From Endozoicomonas sp. GU-1 (GTDB lineage Bacteria > Pseudomonadota > Gammaproteobacteria > Pseudomonadales > Endozoicomonadaceae): a stretch of 64,000 nt of DNA. The notes below the pieces were generated by a model that saw nothing but the letters and a program-made list of their open reading frames with translations, had not been told where the DNA came from and did not search any database. Positions 56,223 through 63,417 of the stretch are shown one piece after another (within the stretch, counting starts at the first letter, position 1; each line of letters starts with the position of its first letter). Location of the stretch: contig NZ_CP114771.1 in NCBI RefSeq assembly GCF_027366395.1, positions 2,604,001-2,668,000 on the forward strand. The letters run 5' to 3'. Made by a program: the position numbers and the translations under genes.

Positions 56223-56498
56223 TCAGGAATGCCGGGTAGCTACATACTCCTTTAATGCATCGTCCATACGGGTCTGCCATCCCTTGCCTGTGGCACGGAA
56301 ATACGCAATCACTTCAGGCGACAATCGTATGGTAATGCGTTCCTTGGTCTCCTCCGCCTTGGGTCGACCTGAGGCTCGCTTTTGCTCAAACATCTCATCA
56401 GTGATCTCAAAGGTGTCCGGGTCGGCCGCGATCCCGGCATTGATGGCGGCGTCTTCTTCATCGGTGGGCCATATAGTGCCCGGCTTAAGCTTTGGCAT
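56223..56498 (-). CDS. brnA: BrnA-family antitoxin (second locus)
   Basis: A 91-residue antitoxin: DEEDAAINAGIAADPDTFEI, a basic linker (KRASGRPKAEETK) and the ribbon-helix-helix RITIRLSPEVIAYFRATGKG with WQTRMDDALKEYV. It overlaps the toxin gene by 14 bases. Its sequence differs clearly from the first BrnA, so the two systems are probably not cross-neutralising. Confidence 0.92.
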   Translation of the reverse strand: MPKLKPGTIWPTDEEDAAINAGIAADPDTFEITDEMFEQKRASGRPKAEETKERITIRLSPEVIAYFRATGKGWQTRMDDALKEYVATRHS

Positions 56499-56751
56499 AG
56501 CGCTTCATCTCCCGTTTGTTGGCTTTTCTCAGGCTAATGATCCGGCGAACATCCCCGCGATCGGTGTAGACGACACAACACAAACGCAACCCAAGGTACG
56601 CCAGGCCTGCCATCCTTTGCTCTTCATAGTTATAGCGACGGTCTTGCCATGCCCAGAGCGTGTCCCATTCCAGGTGCTCAGCCTCAGACAGCGACAGGCC
56701 ATGCTTGGCTTGGTTGGTGGCGTCTTTGTCAGCATCATACTCGTACTTCAT
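56485..56751 (-). CDS. brnT: BrnT-family ribonuclease toxin (second locus)
   Basis: An 88-residue BrnT homologue: YEYDADKDATNQAKHGLSL, then WQDRRYNYEEQRMAGLAY, VVYTDRGDVRRIISLRKAN at the C-terminal side. It is distinct from the first BrnT and lies in the opposite orientation. The pair is intact. Confidence 0.92.
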   Translation of the reverse strand: MKYEYDADKDATNQAKHGLSLSEAEHLEWDTLWAWQDRRYNYEEQRMAGLAYLGLRLCCVVYTDRGDVRRIISLRKANKREMKRYAKA

Positions 56752-56760
56752 GGATTTATT

Positions 56761-56770
56761 GTATGTACAA
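56761..56770 (-). promoter_or_regulatory. Candidate BrnA operator word at the second brnT locus
   Basis: Plus strand GTATGTACAA, 9 bases from the brnT ATG, identical to the word before the first brnT locus. Confidence 0.4.
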
Positions 56771-56900
56771 AAAATAAAACCCGCCAGTTAATAGCCATCC
56801 CACAGGGTCCGGCACTCAGCATAGTTGGTTGTTCATGACCGAAGAAAAGAAAAAAAACAGAAAAGGACACCCACTTTTTATCTACCAAGCCGTGGCAACG

Positions 56901-57160
56901 AAAATCGGAAAATCGGGGTCAGGTCCTGATTCTTGATGTTAGCTTCAATAGCCCAATAAAGATTCAACGGTTTTTGGGTGAACTATCCTGAAAGCCGTTG
57001 ACCGTGTTCCGCTGTCCGCTGTCCGTTGTCCGTGAAAGACAAGATAAAAGCTTTTACGGATCACGGTCAGCGGGCCTTTAATAATGTTGCCTCAAGCTCC
57101 AGTAATTCATGAATGACTGAGTCTGAATATCGAATGCCATTCTGCCGGAGGCCATCAGTG
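56901..57160. repeat. Uninterrupted copy of the group II intron target segment
   Basis: This segment is the intact counterpart of 50821-50947 plus 52881-52995. It runs from a 25-bp motif copy at 56912, through three CTGTCCG-type units near 57011-57032, to the 3' end of the toxin gene at 57067. The intron insertion point corresponds to the junction 57047/57048. Confidence 0.85.
56912..56936 (+). repeat. 25-bp GGGGTCA motif copy
   Basis: ATCGGGGTCAGGTCCTGATT plus CTTGA, between the second brnT and the DUF3368 locus. Confidence 0.78.
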
Positions 57161-57574
57161 ATAGGTTTGAGTGACCCTATGAGATTTTGTCTTCTGGCTT
57201 GAAGCAATAATGTCAAACTGCCGATGACTTTGAGGCCTCTTTTGCAGGACTCTCTGCGCCCTTTTTTCTCGTCAATCATGATGCAGGCGTTGAGCTGCAT
57301 GGCGGCAATAATGGCTTGCGCTTCACCGTTATCCAGTAGGGCTTGTAATTGTTGCAGCAAAGGGTGATTGTCTGGCTGGTGCGATGGGCTTTATGGTGCC
57401 GCAATGGACAGTACTTTCAATGGCGTGGCAGGCTGGTTTTCCGGGTACTTTGCACTCATTGAGTACAGTGGCGGGAGCCATTAATATCAGATTCAGTTGT
57501 TTCAGATGATTAAGAACTGGCGTCTGGCCCAGGGCGATCAGTGGGCTGGCATCAGCAACGATGATTTTAGTCAA
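57067..57574 (-). pseudogene. DUF3368 PIN-like toxin gene, frameshifted
   Basis: Two frames make up one gene. The 5' part (TTG start at 57574) has the PIN-like start IIVADASPLIALGQ and LNECKVPGKPA. The 3' part has LLQQLQALLDNGEAQAIIAA, the Asp/Glu-rich IMIDEKKGRR and a helical end. The frames join if one T is removed from the TTT near 57361. It overlaps the antitoxin gene by eight bases, the usual arrangement. It is probably an inactivated toxin, or a sequencing error. Confidence 0.8.
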
Positions 57575-57908
57575 AGTGCTTTAACTCCTTTTCCAGATCG
57601 CCGGGCTGGTAATCAGCAATGGGAATGTCAAGGCTTGATACCAGCTTCATAAAGTCTTCCAGGCATAGGTCGGCGAGTTGGGCTGATTTTGCCAGTGTTA
57701 ATACGCCCGCTTCATACAAACTGATTGCAAGACTGGTGTGGACCCCTTTTTCCAGCAGGGTATTGGTGACCGGCACGCCGATCATAAGAGGTGCCCCGTA
57801 ACGGGTAAATACGGCTAATTTGCCCGACTGGGCAACATCACTAAGTTCCTTGGATCTTTCTCTGAGCTCCCTTATGCCGAAAACTGCTGGTGTTGTATCA
57901 ATGCCCAT
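57567..57908 (-). CDS. UPF0175-family antitoxin with a Phd-like N-terminal segment
   Basis: A 113-residue protein. Residues 1-50 look Phd/YefM-like (FGIRELRERSKELSDVAQSG, VFTRYGAPLMIGVP), and residues 57-113 are UPF0175-like (SLAISLYEAGVLTLAKSAQL). UPF0175 proteins are the usual antitoxins of DUF3368 toxins. A strong AAGGA site precedes the ATG. It remains intact although its toxin gene is frameshifted. Confidence 0.8.
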   Translation of the reverse strand: MGIDTTPAVFGIRELRERSKELSDVAQSGKLAVFTRYGAPLMIGVPVTNTLLEKGVHTSLAISLYEAGVLTLAKSAQLADLCLEDFMKLVSSLDIPIADYQPGDLEKELKHFD

Positions 57909-57958
57909 GGTTTGTTCCTTGTGGATAATAATTTTGTGTCCGAAAGTGTGTACCTATT

Positions 57959-59560
57959 ACTCGACTCTAAAGTTTTAGTCTGACTATTGGGTCAAATTTG
58001 AGCAGGTCTCACTGCCGCTACTCGGACTTTAGCTGCGCAGAGTCTTCATCGTGGCAACAGGAGGCCTGCTGTACCAAGCTTGGTTGCAAAGTAATGTATT
58101 GGCAACATTCATGTGACCATGGTTATACGTATTCTTCCCTGCGCTACTCAATTTATTGATCATCTCGATCAAGCCTTACGCCGTGCTCCGCAAGCTCAGC
58201 GACTGACTACCAAGCAACGCTATTTTCTGGCATTTGTCATTTCGGCAATGATTCTGACGCAGAAGCTCTGTTGGGCAACCATGGAACGTCGAAGCCTTGG
58301 CCAATACACATCAGCCGCCTTATGGTGGATGTTTTACCGATCCGAAATTGTCTGGCATCTACTGCTACGCATCAGTGTTCTCGTCATTATTGGCCGCTAT
58401 GGTTTATCAGAGGGAAATCTTCTTATTGACGACACCGGGCGCTCACGATGCAAACGAACCAAAAAGATAGGCAAGACCCACAAGATTAGGGAGAAGAAGA
58501 CCAGTGGTTATGTCAACGGTCAGGAGCTGGTCTTTCTGGTTTTACAAACCCCGCTGGTGACCATTCCCATTGACTTCCGGTTCTATATGCCTGACCCGAA
58601 GATGACCGAATGGCGGAAGAAAAGAGACTTGTTGAAAAAACAGGGAGTTCCTCCAAAGGATCGACCTCCCAAGCCAAAGCCCAACAGTGAGTACCCAACA
58701 AAACAGCTACTGGCGCTGGATTTGATTCAGGCCTTCCAACGCCACTTTCCTGATATAAACGTCACCGGCATCCTGGCGGACGCTCTCTATGGTGATGCCC
58801 ATTTTATGGATGGAGCTTCCTCAGTCTTCTCGGGAACACAGGTTGTTAGCCAGCTCCGTTGGAACCAGACGGTGATCTACAAAAACAAAGAAGTTAATCT
58901 GAAGACCTATTTTGACAGTTATCTCGGGCCTGGCGTTAAAAAAACTCTGGTCATACGAGGAGGAAAGGAGCAAAAGGTGACGGTATTGTCTGCCCGTCTC
59001 AAGGTCAAAGCCCATGGGCAGAAGCGATTTATTATTGCTTTGAAATACGAGGGAGAGGACGACTATCGCTATCTGGCCGCCACGGATGTTTCCTGGCGTC
59101 ATGATGATATTGCCCGGCTTCACACGCTGAGGTGGTTGATCGAGGTGTTCTTTGAGGACTGGAAACTTCATGAAGGCTGGTGCAACAGAGCCTTGCAGCA
59201 AGGCATTGAAGGGTCTGAGCGTGGCGTGATCCTGAGCGTGCTGTGTGACCATATGTTGCTCCTTCATCCTGAACAATCTGCCCGCTTGGAACACAAGCAG
59301 CCTGCGCTTACCGTTGGCTGTCTGGTCGAGAAGCTCAGAATCGATGCGTTGCTGGATATCATCCGGACAGTTGTGGATTCAGAAAATCCTCAGGAGCAGT
59401 TCAAGAAGCTGACGGAGTCTCTGGAAGACTACCGGCCAGTGAGAATATCCAGCAAGCATATGGCGGGCAGGGAGCTGGGGAGAATGATGCCAACTGCTTC
59501 ACTCAAGTATCGTTTACCGGAATATCAAACACTTGTGCATTAGAAACTTGAGAGTCGAGT
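57959..59560 (+). mobile_element. DDE insertion sequence of about 1.6 kb
   Basis: Terminal inverted repeats ACTCGACTCTAAAGTTT (57959-57975) and AAACTTGAGAGTCGAGT (59544-59560) differ at one position. A possible 3-bp ATT duplication flanks them. The transposase gene fills the interior. I place it near IS4/IS701-type elements but am unsure of the family. Confidence 0.8.
58119..59543 (+). CDS. DDE transposase (IS4/IS701-like)
   Basis: A 474-residue transposase from the ATG at 58119 (a GTG at 58113 is possible). It has the first Asp in GNLLIDDTGRSRCKRTKK, a second in VTGILADALYGDAHFM, and the late Glu in TLRWLIEVFFEDWKLHEGW, which resembles the YREK-like helix of this transposase group. A basic Pro/Lys linker (residues 160-190) separates parts of the core. 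It appears full length. Confidence 0.88.
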   Translation: MVIRILPCATQFIDHLDQALRRAPQAQRLTTKQRYFLAFVISAMILTQKLCWATMERRSLGQYTSAALWWMFYRSEIVWHLLLRISVLVIIGRYGLSEGNLLIDDTGRSRCKRTKKIGKTHKIREKKTSGYVNGQELVFLVLQTPLVTIPIDFRFYMPDPKMTEWRKKRDLLKKQGVPPKDRPPKPKPNSEYPTKQLLALDLIQAFQRHFPDINVTGILADALYGDAHFMDGASSVFSGTQVVSQLRWNQTVIYKNKEVNLKTYFDSYLGPGVKKTLVIRGGKEQKVTVLSARLKVKAHGQKRFIIALKYEGEDDYRYLAATDVSWRHDDIARLHTLRWLIEVFFEDWKLHEGWCNRALQQGIEGSERGVILSVLCDHMLLLHPEQSARLEHKQPALTVGCLVEKLRIDALLDIIRTVVDSENPQEQFKKLTESLEDYRPVRISSKHMAGRELGRMMPTASLKYRLPEYQTLVH

Positions 59561-59590
59561 ATTATAGATGAATATTTGGGGAATAAATCA

Positions 59591-59676
59591 GGCAAATATT
59601 CACAAACACGGCATTGCCTTTGAGGACGCTGTCGATATATTCAATCACCCCATGCTCAGCAGGGTCGATGATCGGG
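59591..59676 (+). pseudogene. Exact 86-bp fragment of brnT
   Basis: Identical to 55573-55658 within the first brnT gene, including GGCAAATATTCACAAACACG and CCCCATGCTCAGCAGGGTCG. It lacks a start codon and the 3' half and runs straight into a GGGGTCA motif at 59673. It lies 30 bases outside the right end of the insertion sequence. Confidence 0.93.
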
Positions 59677-59704
59677 GTCAAAAATCGGGTTCTTGATTCT
59701 TGAC
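59671..59704 (+). repeat. GGGGTCA motif copy with a 9-base insertion
   Basis: ATCGGGGTCA, then AAAATCGGG, then TTCTTGATT plus CTTGA, immediately after the brnT fragment. Confidence 0.65.
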
Positions 59705-59829
59705 GTTGCATAATCTTGCTCTGTGTTTATTGCCTGGGCGACACTGAGGACAAGATTGATGATGTACTGGATACGGGGCTACTGGATAATATTTGATGAC
59801 AAAGTGCACACATTCATTATACTGGCTCT

Positions 59830-60108
59830 GTGAAAAGCTTTAACTGGAATGCCGAGAAGAACCAACAGCTAATTGATCAGTGCGGTAAATCATTTGAAGA
59901 AGTTATCTTTCATATTCAAAACGGCGACCTTCTGGATGATATTGCCCATCCTAACGTTGTTGACTACCCGCACCAGCGGGTGTTTGTTGTTAACGTGATG
60001 GGCTATGCCTGGCTGGTACCCTACGTCGAGAACGAAAAGGAGGTCTTCCTGAAGACCCTGATACCGAGCCGACAGTTTACCCGAGATTATCTGGAGGGTG
60101 ATTCATGA
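59830..60108 (+). CDS. BrnT-like toxin of a toxin-antitoxin pair
   Basis: A 92-residue protein with a GTG start. It has KSFNWNAEKNQQLIDQCGKS, then VVDYPHQRVFVVNVMGYAWL and ends KTLIPSRQFTRDYLEG. This matches the BrnT-like/DUF4258-like RNase toxins often paired with small ribbon-helix-helix antitoxins. The next gene overlaps its end by 11 bases. Toxin function is inferred from family and arrangement. Confidence 0.75.
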   Translation: MKSFNWNAEKNQQLIDQCGKSFEEVIFHIQNGDLLDDIAHPNVVDYPHQRVFVVNVMGYAWLVPYVENEKEVFLKTLIPSRQFTRDYLEGDS

Positions 60109-60391
60109 CAAAAAAAATACGTTGGATCGAGAAGAACAGTCACTACTTGATGCCCTGGAAGCAGGTGACTATCAGTCCACGCTGACTCCGGAACGCAAAG
60201 CAGAGCTGGAGAGTGTTGCTGCTGGGACTTTTAAAAAGGATAAGCGCATCAACATCCGTATCTCCCACCGTGATTTGCTGGCCATCCAGTCCCGGGCTCT
60301 GCGTGAAGGCATCCCTTATCAGACATTGGTTTCCAGTATTATCCATAAGTATCTTTCTGGTTCGTTGGTGGAGGTGAGGCCAGGCTCTTGA
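60098..60391 (+). CDS. CopG/RHH-type antitoxin
   Basis: A 97-residue antitoxin. The GTG at 60098 follows a CTGGAGG site. The body has REEQSLLDALEAGDYQS, ERKAELESVAAGTFKKDKRI and the RHH-like NIRISHRDLLAIQSRALREG followed by PYQTLVSSIIHKYLSG. A nearby ATG at 60105 gives the expected MTKK start but is out of frame by one base at an A8 run (60110-60117), so the start may have shifted by slippage. Confidence 0.82.
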   Translation: MIHDKKNTLDREEQSLLDALEAGDYQSTLTPERKAELESVAAGTFKKDKRINIRISHRDLLAIQSRALREGIPYQTLVSSIIHKYLSGSLVEVRPGS

Positions 60392-60405
60392 CATCCTCCA
60401 AAGAA

Positions 60406-60427
60406 ATCGGGTCAAGTCTTTCTTTGA
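60406..60427 (+). repeat. GGGGTCA motif copy, shortened
   Basis: ATCGGGTCAAGTCTTTCTTT plus GA, after the RHH antitoxin gene. Confidence 0.6.
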
Positions 60428-60437
60428 AGGAGAAAAG

Positions 60438-60481
60438 GGCACCCATAAATTCGTCATTGATGATTGAATTTGTGGGTGTCC
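60438..60481. repeat. Palindromic GGACACCCA element, copy A
   Basis: Arms GGCACCCATAAATTC and GAATTTGTGGGTGTCC enclose TGATGATT-type sequence. The same element is at 61860-61905, and single arms lie at 56074 and 56864. Confidence 0.75.
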
Positions 60482-60510
60482 TATTCTTCCCTGTTTTCAT
60501 TTTATCAACG

Positions 60511-60843
60511 CTATTTTTTTAAAATGGCTATTATCCCGTCAATTATTTTTTGGTGTTTCTCTTTGGTTAATTTTCCTACCGGGGGTTCGAGCAGGGTATC
60601 ATTTGCTGTGAATAATTTACCTGGTCTGGCGTAGCTGGTTAGCGATAATCCACCTTGGGCGAAATCTTCTTTTTGGATAACCACTGCGTTTTGATCACCG
60701 TAGGCTTTACTGGTGATTTGGCACAATACCCAGTCACCCTTGCCAGCATAAGCCAGAACCAATGCCGGTCTTCGCTTTGTTCGAGTCAGATCTGAAAAGG
60801 GAAATTTAACCGGAACAATTACTCCCTGCCCAAGGTTGACCAT
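60511..60843 (-). CDS. MazF/PemK-type mRNA interferase
   Basis: A 110-residue PemK/MazF-fold toxin with GVIVPVKFPFSDLTRTKRRP, ALVLAYAGKGDWVLCQITSK and a C-terminal PPVGKLTKEKHQKIIDGI. Such enzymes cut mRNA when the antitoxin is degraded. Its ATG overlaps the antitoxin gene by 25 bases. Confidence 0.88.
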   Translation of the reverse strand: MVNLGQGVIVPVKFPFSDLTRTKRRPALVLAYAGKGDWVLCQITSKAYGDQNAVVIQKEDFAQGGLSLTSYARPGKLFTANDTLLEPPVGKLTKEKHQKIIDGIIAILKK

Positions 60844-61040
60844 GCCTCATCCTCTTCTGGTTTATCCCAGTCTTCTGATAGTACTTGCTCACTCAGCAAC
60901 GCTTCATCATTGGCCTGTTGCGACTTGGGCGGTTCATCAAGAACCGTAACAAGGATACGACAGTCTTGCGGTAGTTTTATATTGGATGGCAGGCACAGGT
61001 TGCCCCGCTCATCTGTTTTTGTCTCATAGGTGGTAGGCAT
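60819..61040 (-). CDS. Antitoxin partner of the MazF/PemK toxin
   Basis: A 73-residue protein with a beta-rich AbrB/MazE-like start (YETKTDERGNLCLPSNIKLP) and an acidic C-terminus (LSEDWDKPEEDEAW), the usual layout of a MazE-type antitoxin. An AAGGA site precedes the ATG. No close family was recognised; the call rests on arrangement. Confidence 0.75.
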   Translation of the reverse strand: MPTTYETKTDERGNLCLPSNIKLPQDCRILVTVLDEPPKSQQANDEALLSEQVLSEDWDKPEEDEAWSTLGRE

Positions 61041-61090
61041 TGGCTTTTCCTTAAATTGATCCTGTTTTGATAGGTTAGGGCGGTTAGAAA

Positions 61091-61115
61091 ATCGGGGTCA
61101 AGTCTTGAATCTTGA
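61091..61115 (+). repeat. 25-bp GGGGTCA motif copy
   Basis: ATCGGGGTCAAGTCTTGAAT plus CTTGA, between the MazF-type and DUF5615 loci. Confidence 0.78.
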
Positions 61116-61169
61116 TACTTCTTTTTGGGAACAATCAACCCTCTCAACCTTCTATGCGGTCAATTGCAC

Positions 61170-61499
61170 TCATAAAACAAGCAGCCCTTTGCTTGAGCCT
61201 TGCAGAAGTGCATAGATTTCCTGTTTGTTCTCTATCAACGTGTTTTCAACAACTGTCAGCCTGACATTGCCCAGTGACAAATGTATCACTTTTGGTGGGT
61301 GGCCGCGCTTTTCCAGCATCGACAAAAAATCCTTGTCCTTGCTGACAATGGCGAAACCATTGTCTTTCGCATAACACCACAGTTCATTATCTGGTGAATT
61401 GTCCAGCCCGGCATGAATAACATGCAGGCTACCCGGAAAAGTGAGATCTATTCGTGCAATCAGTCGTGGGGAGAGGTTTTCATCAAGTAGCAGCATCAT
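61170..61499 (-). CDS. DUF5615 PIN-like toxin
   Basis: A 109-residue PIN-like protein with LLLDENLSPRLIARI at the start, HVIHAGLDNSPDNELWCYA and the acidic FAIVSKDKDFLSML. These Asp/Glu positions match the nuclease centre of DUF5615 toxins. The start overlaps the DUF433 stop by four bases (ATGA), the standard pair. Confidence 0.9.
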   Translation of the reverse strand: MMLLLDENLSPRLIARIDLTFPGSLHVIHAGLDNSPDNELWCYAKDNGFAIVSKDKDFLSMLEKRGHPPKVIHLSLGNVRLTVVENTLIENKQEIYALLQGSSKGLLVL

Positions 61500-61717
61500 G
61501 CTGCACCCTTGACCGTACTGGCTGCATACAACAAAGCTGCCTTAATGTGCTCTGCGCCCAGGTTGGGATGATTTTCAAGAATTTCATTCTGGCTCATACC
61601 CTCGGCCATCATCTCCAGAATGTCGGTAACTGTTATTCTTGTCCCCTTTATGCAGGGCTTACCAAACCGTTTTTCTGGGTTGATTTCTATGTATTGCAAA
61701 TGATCTTGACGCTCCAT
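61496..61717 (-). CDS. DUF433 antitoxin
   Basis: A 73-residue DUF433 protein with PEKRFGKPCIKGTRITVTDI and the helix-turn-helix-like EGMSQNEILENHPNLGAEHI. The ATG at 61717 has AGAGGG upstream; an earlier in-frame start at 61765 would add 16 residues. DUF433 proteins are antitoxins of DUF5615. Confidence 0.88.
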   Translation of the reverse strand: MERQDHLQYIEINPEKRFGKPCIKGTRITVTDILEMMAEGMSQNEILENHPNLGAEHIKAALLYAASTVKGAA

Positions 61718-61810
61718 GCTAATACCCTCTTCAACTTCCACATATGTGTCGGTGAAGTCTAGCAAGCCTGATGAGGCATGTCATTGCCAAGGGAAATCGG
61801 GGTCAGAATG

Positions 61811-61860
61811 AAGGAGAAAAGTGAAGGAGAAAAGTGAAGGAGAAAAGTGAAGGAGAAAAA
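61811..61860. repeat. 13-bp tandem repeat, about four units
   Basis: AAGGAGAAAAGTG occurs at 61811, 61824 and 61837, with a partial fourth copy at 61850. It directly follows a GGGGTCA motif and precedes the palindromic element. Confidence 0.9.
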
Positions 61861-61905
61861 GACATCCATAAATTTGTCATTAGTGATTGAATTTGTGGGT
61901 GTCCT
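61860..61905. repeat. Palindromic GGACACCCA element, copy B
   Basis: Arms GACATCCATAAATTTG and AATTTGTGGGTGTCC surround TCATTAGTGATTG. Close to copy A at 60438-60481. Confidence 0.75.
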
Positions 61906-62008
61906 ATTTTTTTTCCTATTTTTCGCGTAAAAGCGTTGATACCCATGCTGCACTGAGCGGGATGTTCGGGTACCAGGACCCTGTCCGAGAACAACGCAGG
62001 ATCATATT

Positions 62009-62034
62009 AAAAAAACGCCCCCGCCAGGCGGGGG
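62009..62034 (-). terminator. Rho-independent terminator of the dicarboxylate transporter gene
   Basis: On the minus strand CCCCCGCC pairs with GGCGGGGG (plus 62018-62034) and is followed by CG and seven T. It lies just downstream of the dcuC-like stop. Confidence 0.9.
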
Positions 62035-62043
62035 AGAAAAGGA

Positions 62044-63417
62044 TCAGACAAACAAAATCAGATGCAACGCCATACCAACCACAAACGCACCAATCATCGG
62101 TACCGAGGTTCTTTTCACCACTTCAAACGGTGAGATTTTGGCAATACCGGCACAGGCAATAATGACCGCCGAGATGGGGGACATGGAACGGCCCATGGAA
62201 GCGGCAAAGTTCATGGGCAGCAGCATGGCCACCGCAGGCACACCAAAGCTTTTGGCAACCTCTGGTGCCAGGGTGGCAAATGACAGGAAGGCCGCATTGC
62301 CAGAGCCCATCATAATGGCCGCAACAGCAATCAGCGTGGCCATAAACAGCGTCATACCGGCAGCACCGATACCCAGCCCCTGGGCAGAACCGAGCAGGGA
62401 GTCAATGGCACCAATATGCTTTAACCCTGTGGCAAAAATTTCAGCACCGATTATCAGACCTACCACCGGACCAAAAACAGCGCCCATACCATTGAGGAAT
62501 TGATCAAAGCCATCAAGGGACTGTTTCATTTTCCGGGTACGGATCACTTCACAGAGCATGCCGACAAATACGCTGATCAGCATGGCCATGACCAGGTTCA
62601 TTTTGATAGACGACACCATCATTTTGGAAAAGATCAACAACAGGAAGAAAGGAATCATGGGCAGCAGCGCATAGAATGCCGGGGCCGGGTCTTTCTGGTC
62701 ACCGTCTGTAGGTTCGATGCCCTCACCCACATGCTCGGCAACCCTGTAGCCATCTTTCAGATCGCACCGACGCTGCCAGACAAAGTGCAGGGCCGCCGCC
62801 ACCAGCGCCATGGGGAAGGTGATCCAGGCCTGATAATCCAGGAAGTATTCGGTAATTTCCAGTCCGGACTGGCTGGCGGCAAAATTGGCATTCACCTGGG
62901 TGACACCGATTTCAAATGCCGCCGGAGAAGCAATCACGGCAACCGCTGAAGCCGGGCTTAAACCGATATTTCTCAGCACCGGATACAGCGTCACCATCAA
63001 CAGCAGACCGAGGCCCGTTGCCGAGGTGACGAACATTTGCAGCACAACACTGAGCAGATAACACAGCGCCAGTACCATATAAGGTGAGCGAAAACGGCTG
63101 ATGGGCTTGACGGCCAGTCGAACCAGCGCTTCTGAGGCACCGATATGGGACATATAGCTGGCAAAACCACCACAGGCCATGATGGTCAGACCCAGGCTGG
63201 CCATGCGGAAGCTGAATACCGTGTTCATCAGTTGAAACAGGTCAAAGGGGATAAAACCGGTGGCCTTGGCCGCTGGCAGAATATCTTTTATCCCCATCAC
63301 CGCGGCGGCACTTAGCAGGACAATACCGGCAATAGCCAGCGAAGCCGATGCACTGTAGTTCTTCACGATGGCGTAGATAACCAGTGCAACTACGGGTATG
63401 ACAATGAGTATATCCAC
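62044..63417 (-). CDS. dcuC: DcuC-family C4-dicarboxylate transporter
   Basis: A 457-residue integral membrane protein with about 12 hydrophobic helices and the DcuC layout. Marked segments are FVTSATGLGLLLMVTLYPVL, ASPAAFEIGVTQVNANFAA and MLLPMNFAASMGRSMSPISA. DcuC exports succinate and exchanges C4-dicarboxylates in anaerobic growth; substrate here is by family only. The start is a GTG preceded by AGGA. It is monocistronic with its own terminator and is divergent from rpoN. Confidence 0.88.
   Translation of the reverse strand: MDILIVIPVVALVIYAIVKNYSASASLAIAGIVLLSAAAVMGIKDILPAAKATGFIPFDLFQLMNTVFSFRMASLGLTIMACGGFASYMSHIGASEALVRLAVKPISRFRSPYMVLALCYLLSVVLQMFVTSATGLGLLLMVTLYPVLRNIGLSPASAVAVIASPAAFEIGVTQVNANFAASQSGLEITEYFLDYQAWITFPMALVAAALHFVWQRRCDLKDGYRVAEHVGEGIEPTDGDQKDPAPAFYALLPMIPFFLLLIFSKMMVSSIKMNLVMAMLISVFVGMLCEVIRTRKMKQSLDGFDQFLNGMGAVFGPVVGLIIGAEIFATGLKHIGAIDSLLGSAQGLGIGAAGMTLFMATLIAVAAIMMGSGNAAFLSFATLAPEVAKSFGVPAVAMLLPMNFAASMGRSMSPISAVIIACAGIAKISPFEVVKRTSVPMIGAFVVGMALHLILFV

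Noticed and set aside
55541-61765. Chromosomal integron (superintegron) cassette array
   Set aside because: Gene content fits, but genes are on both strands, no attC-like core sites (RYYYAAC/GTTRRRY pairs) were seen and there is no integrase.
61811-61860. CRISPR-like array
   Set aside because: The 13-bp units are contiguous without spacers and no cas gene is present. No CRISPR array was seen anywhere in the window.
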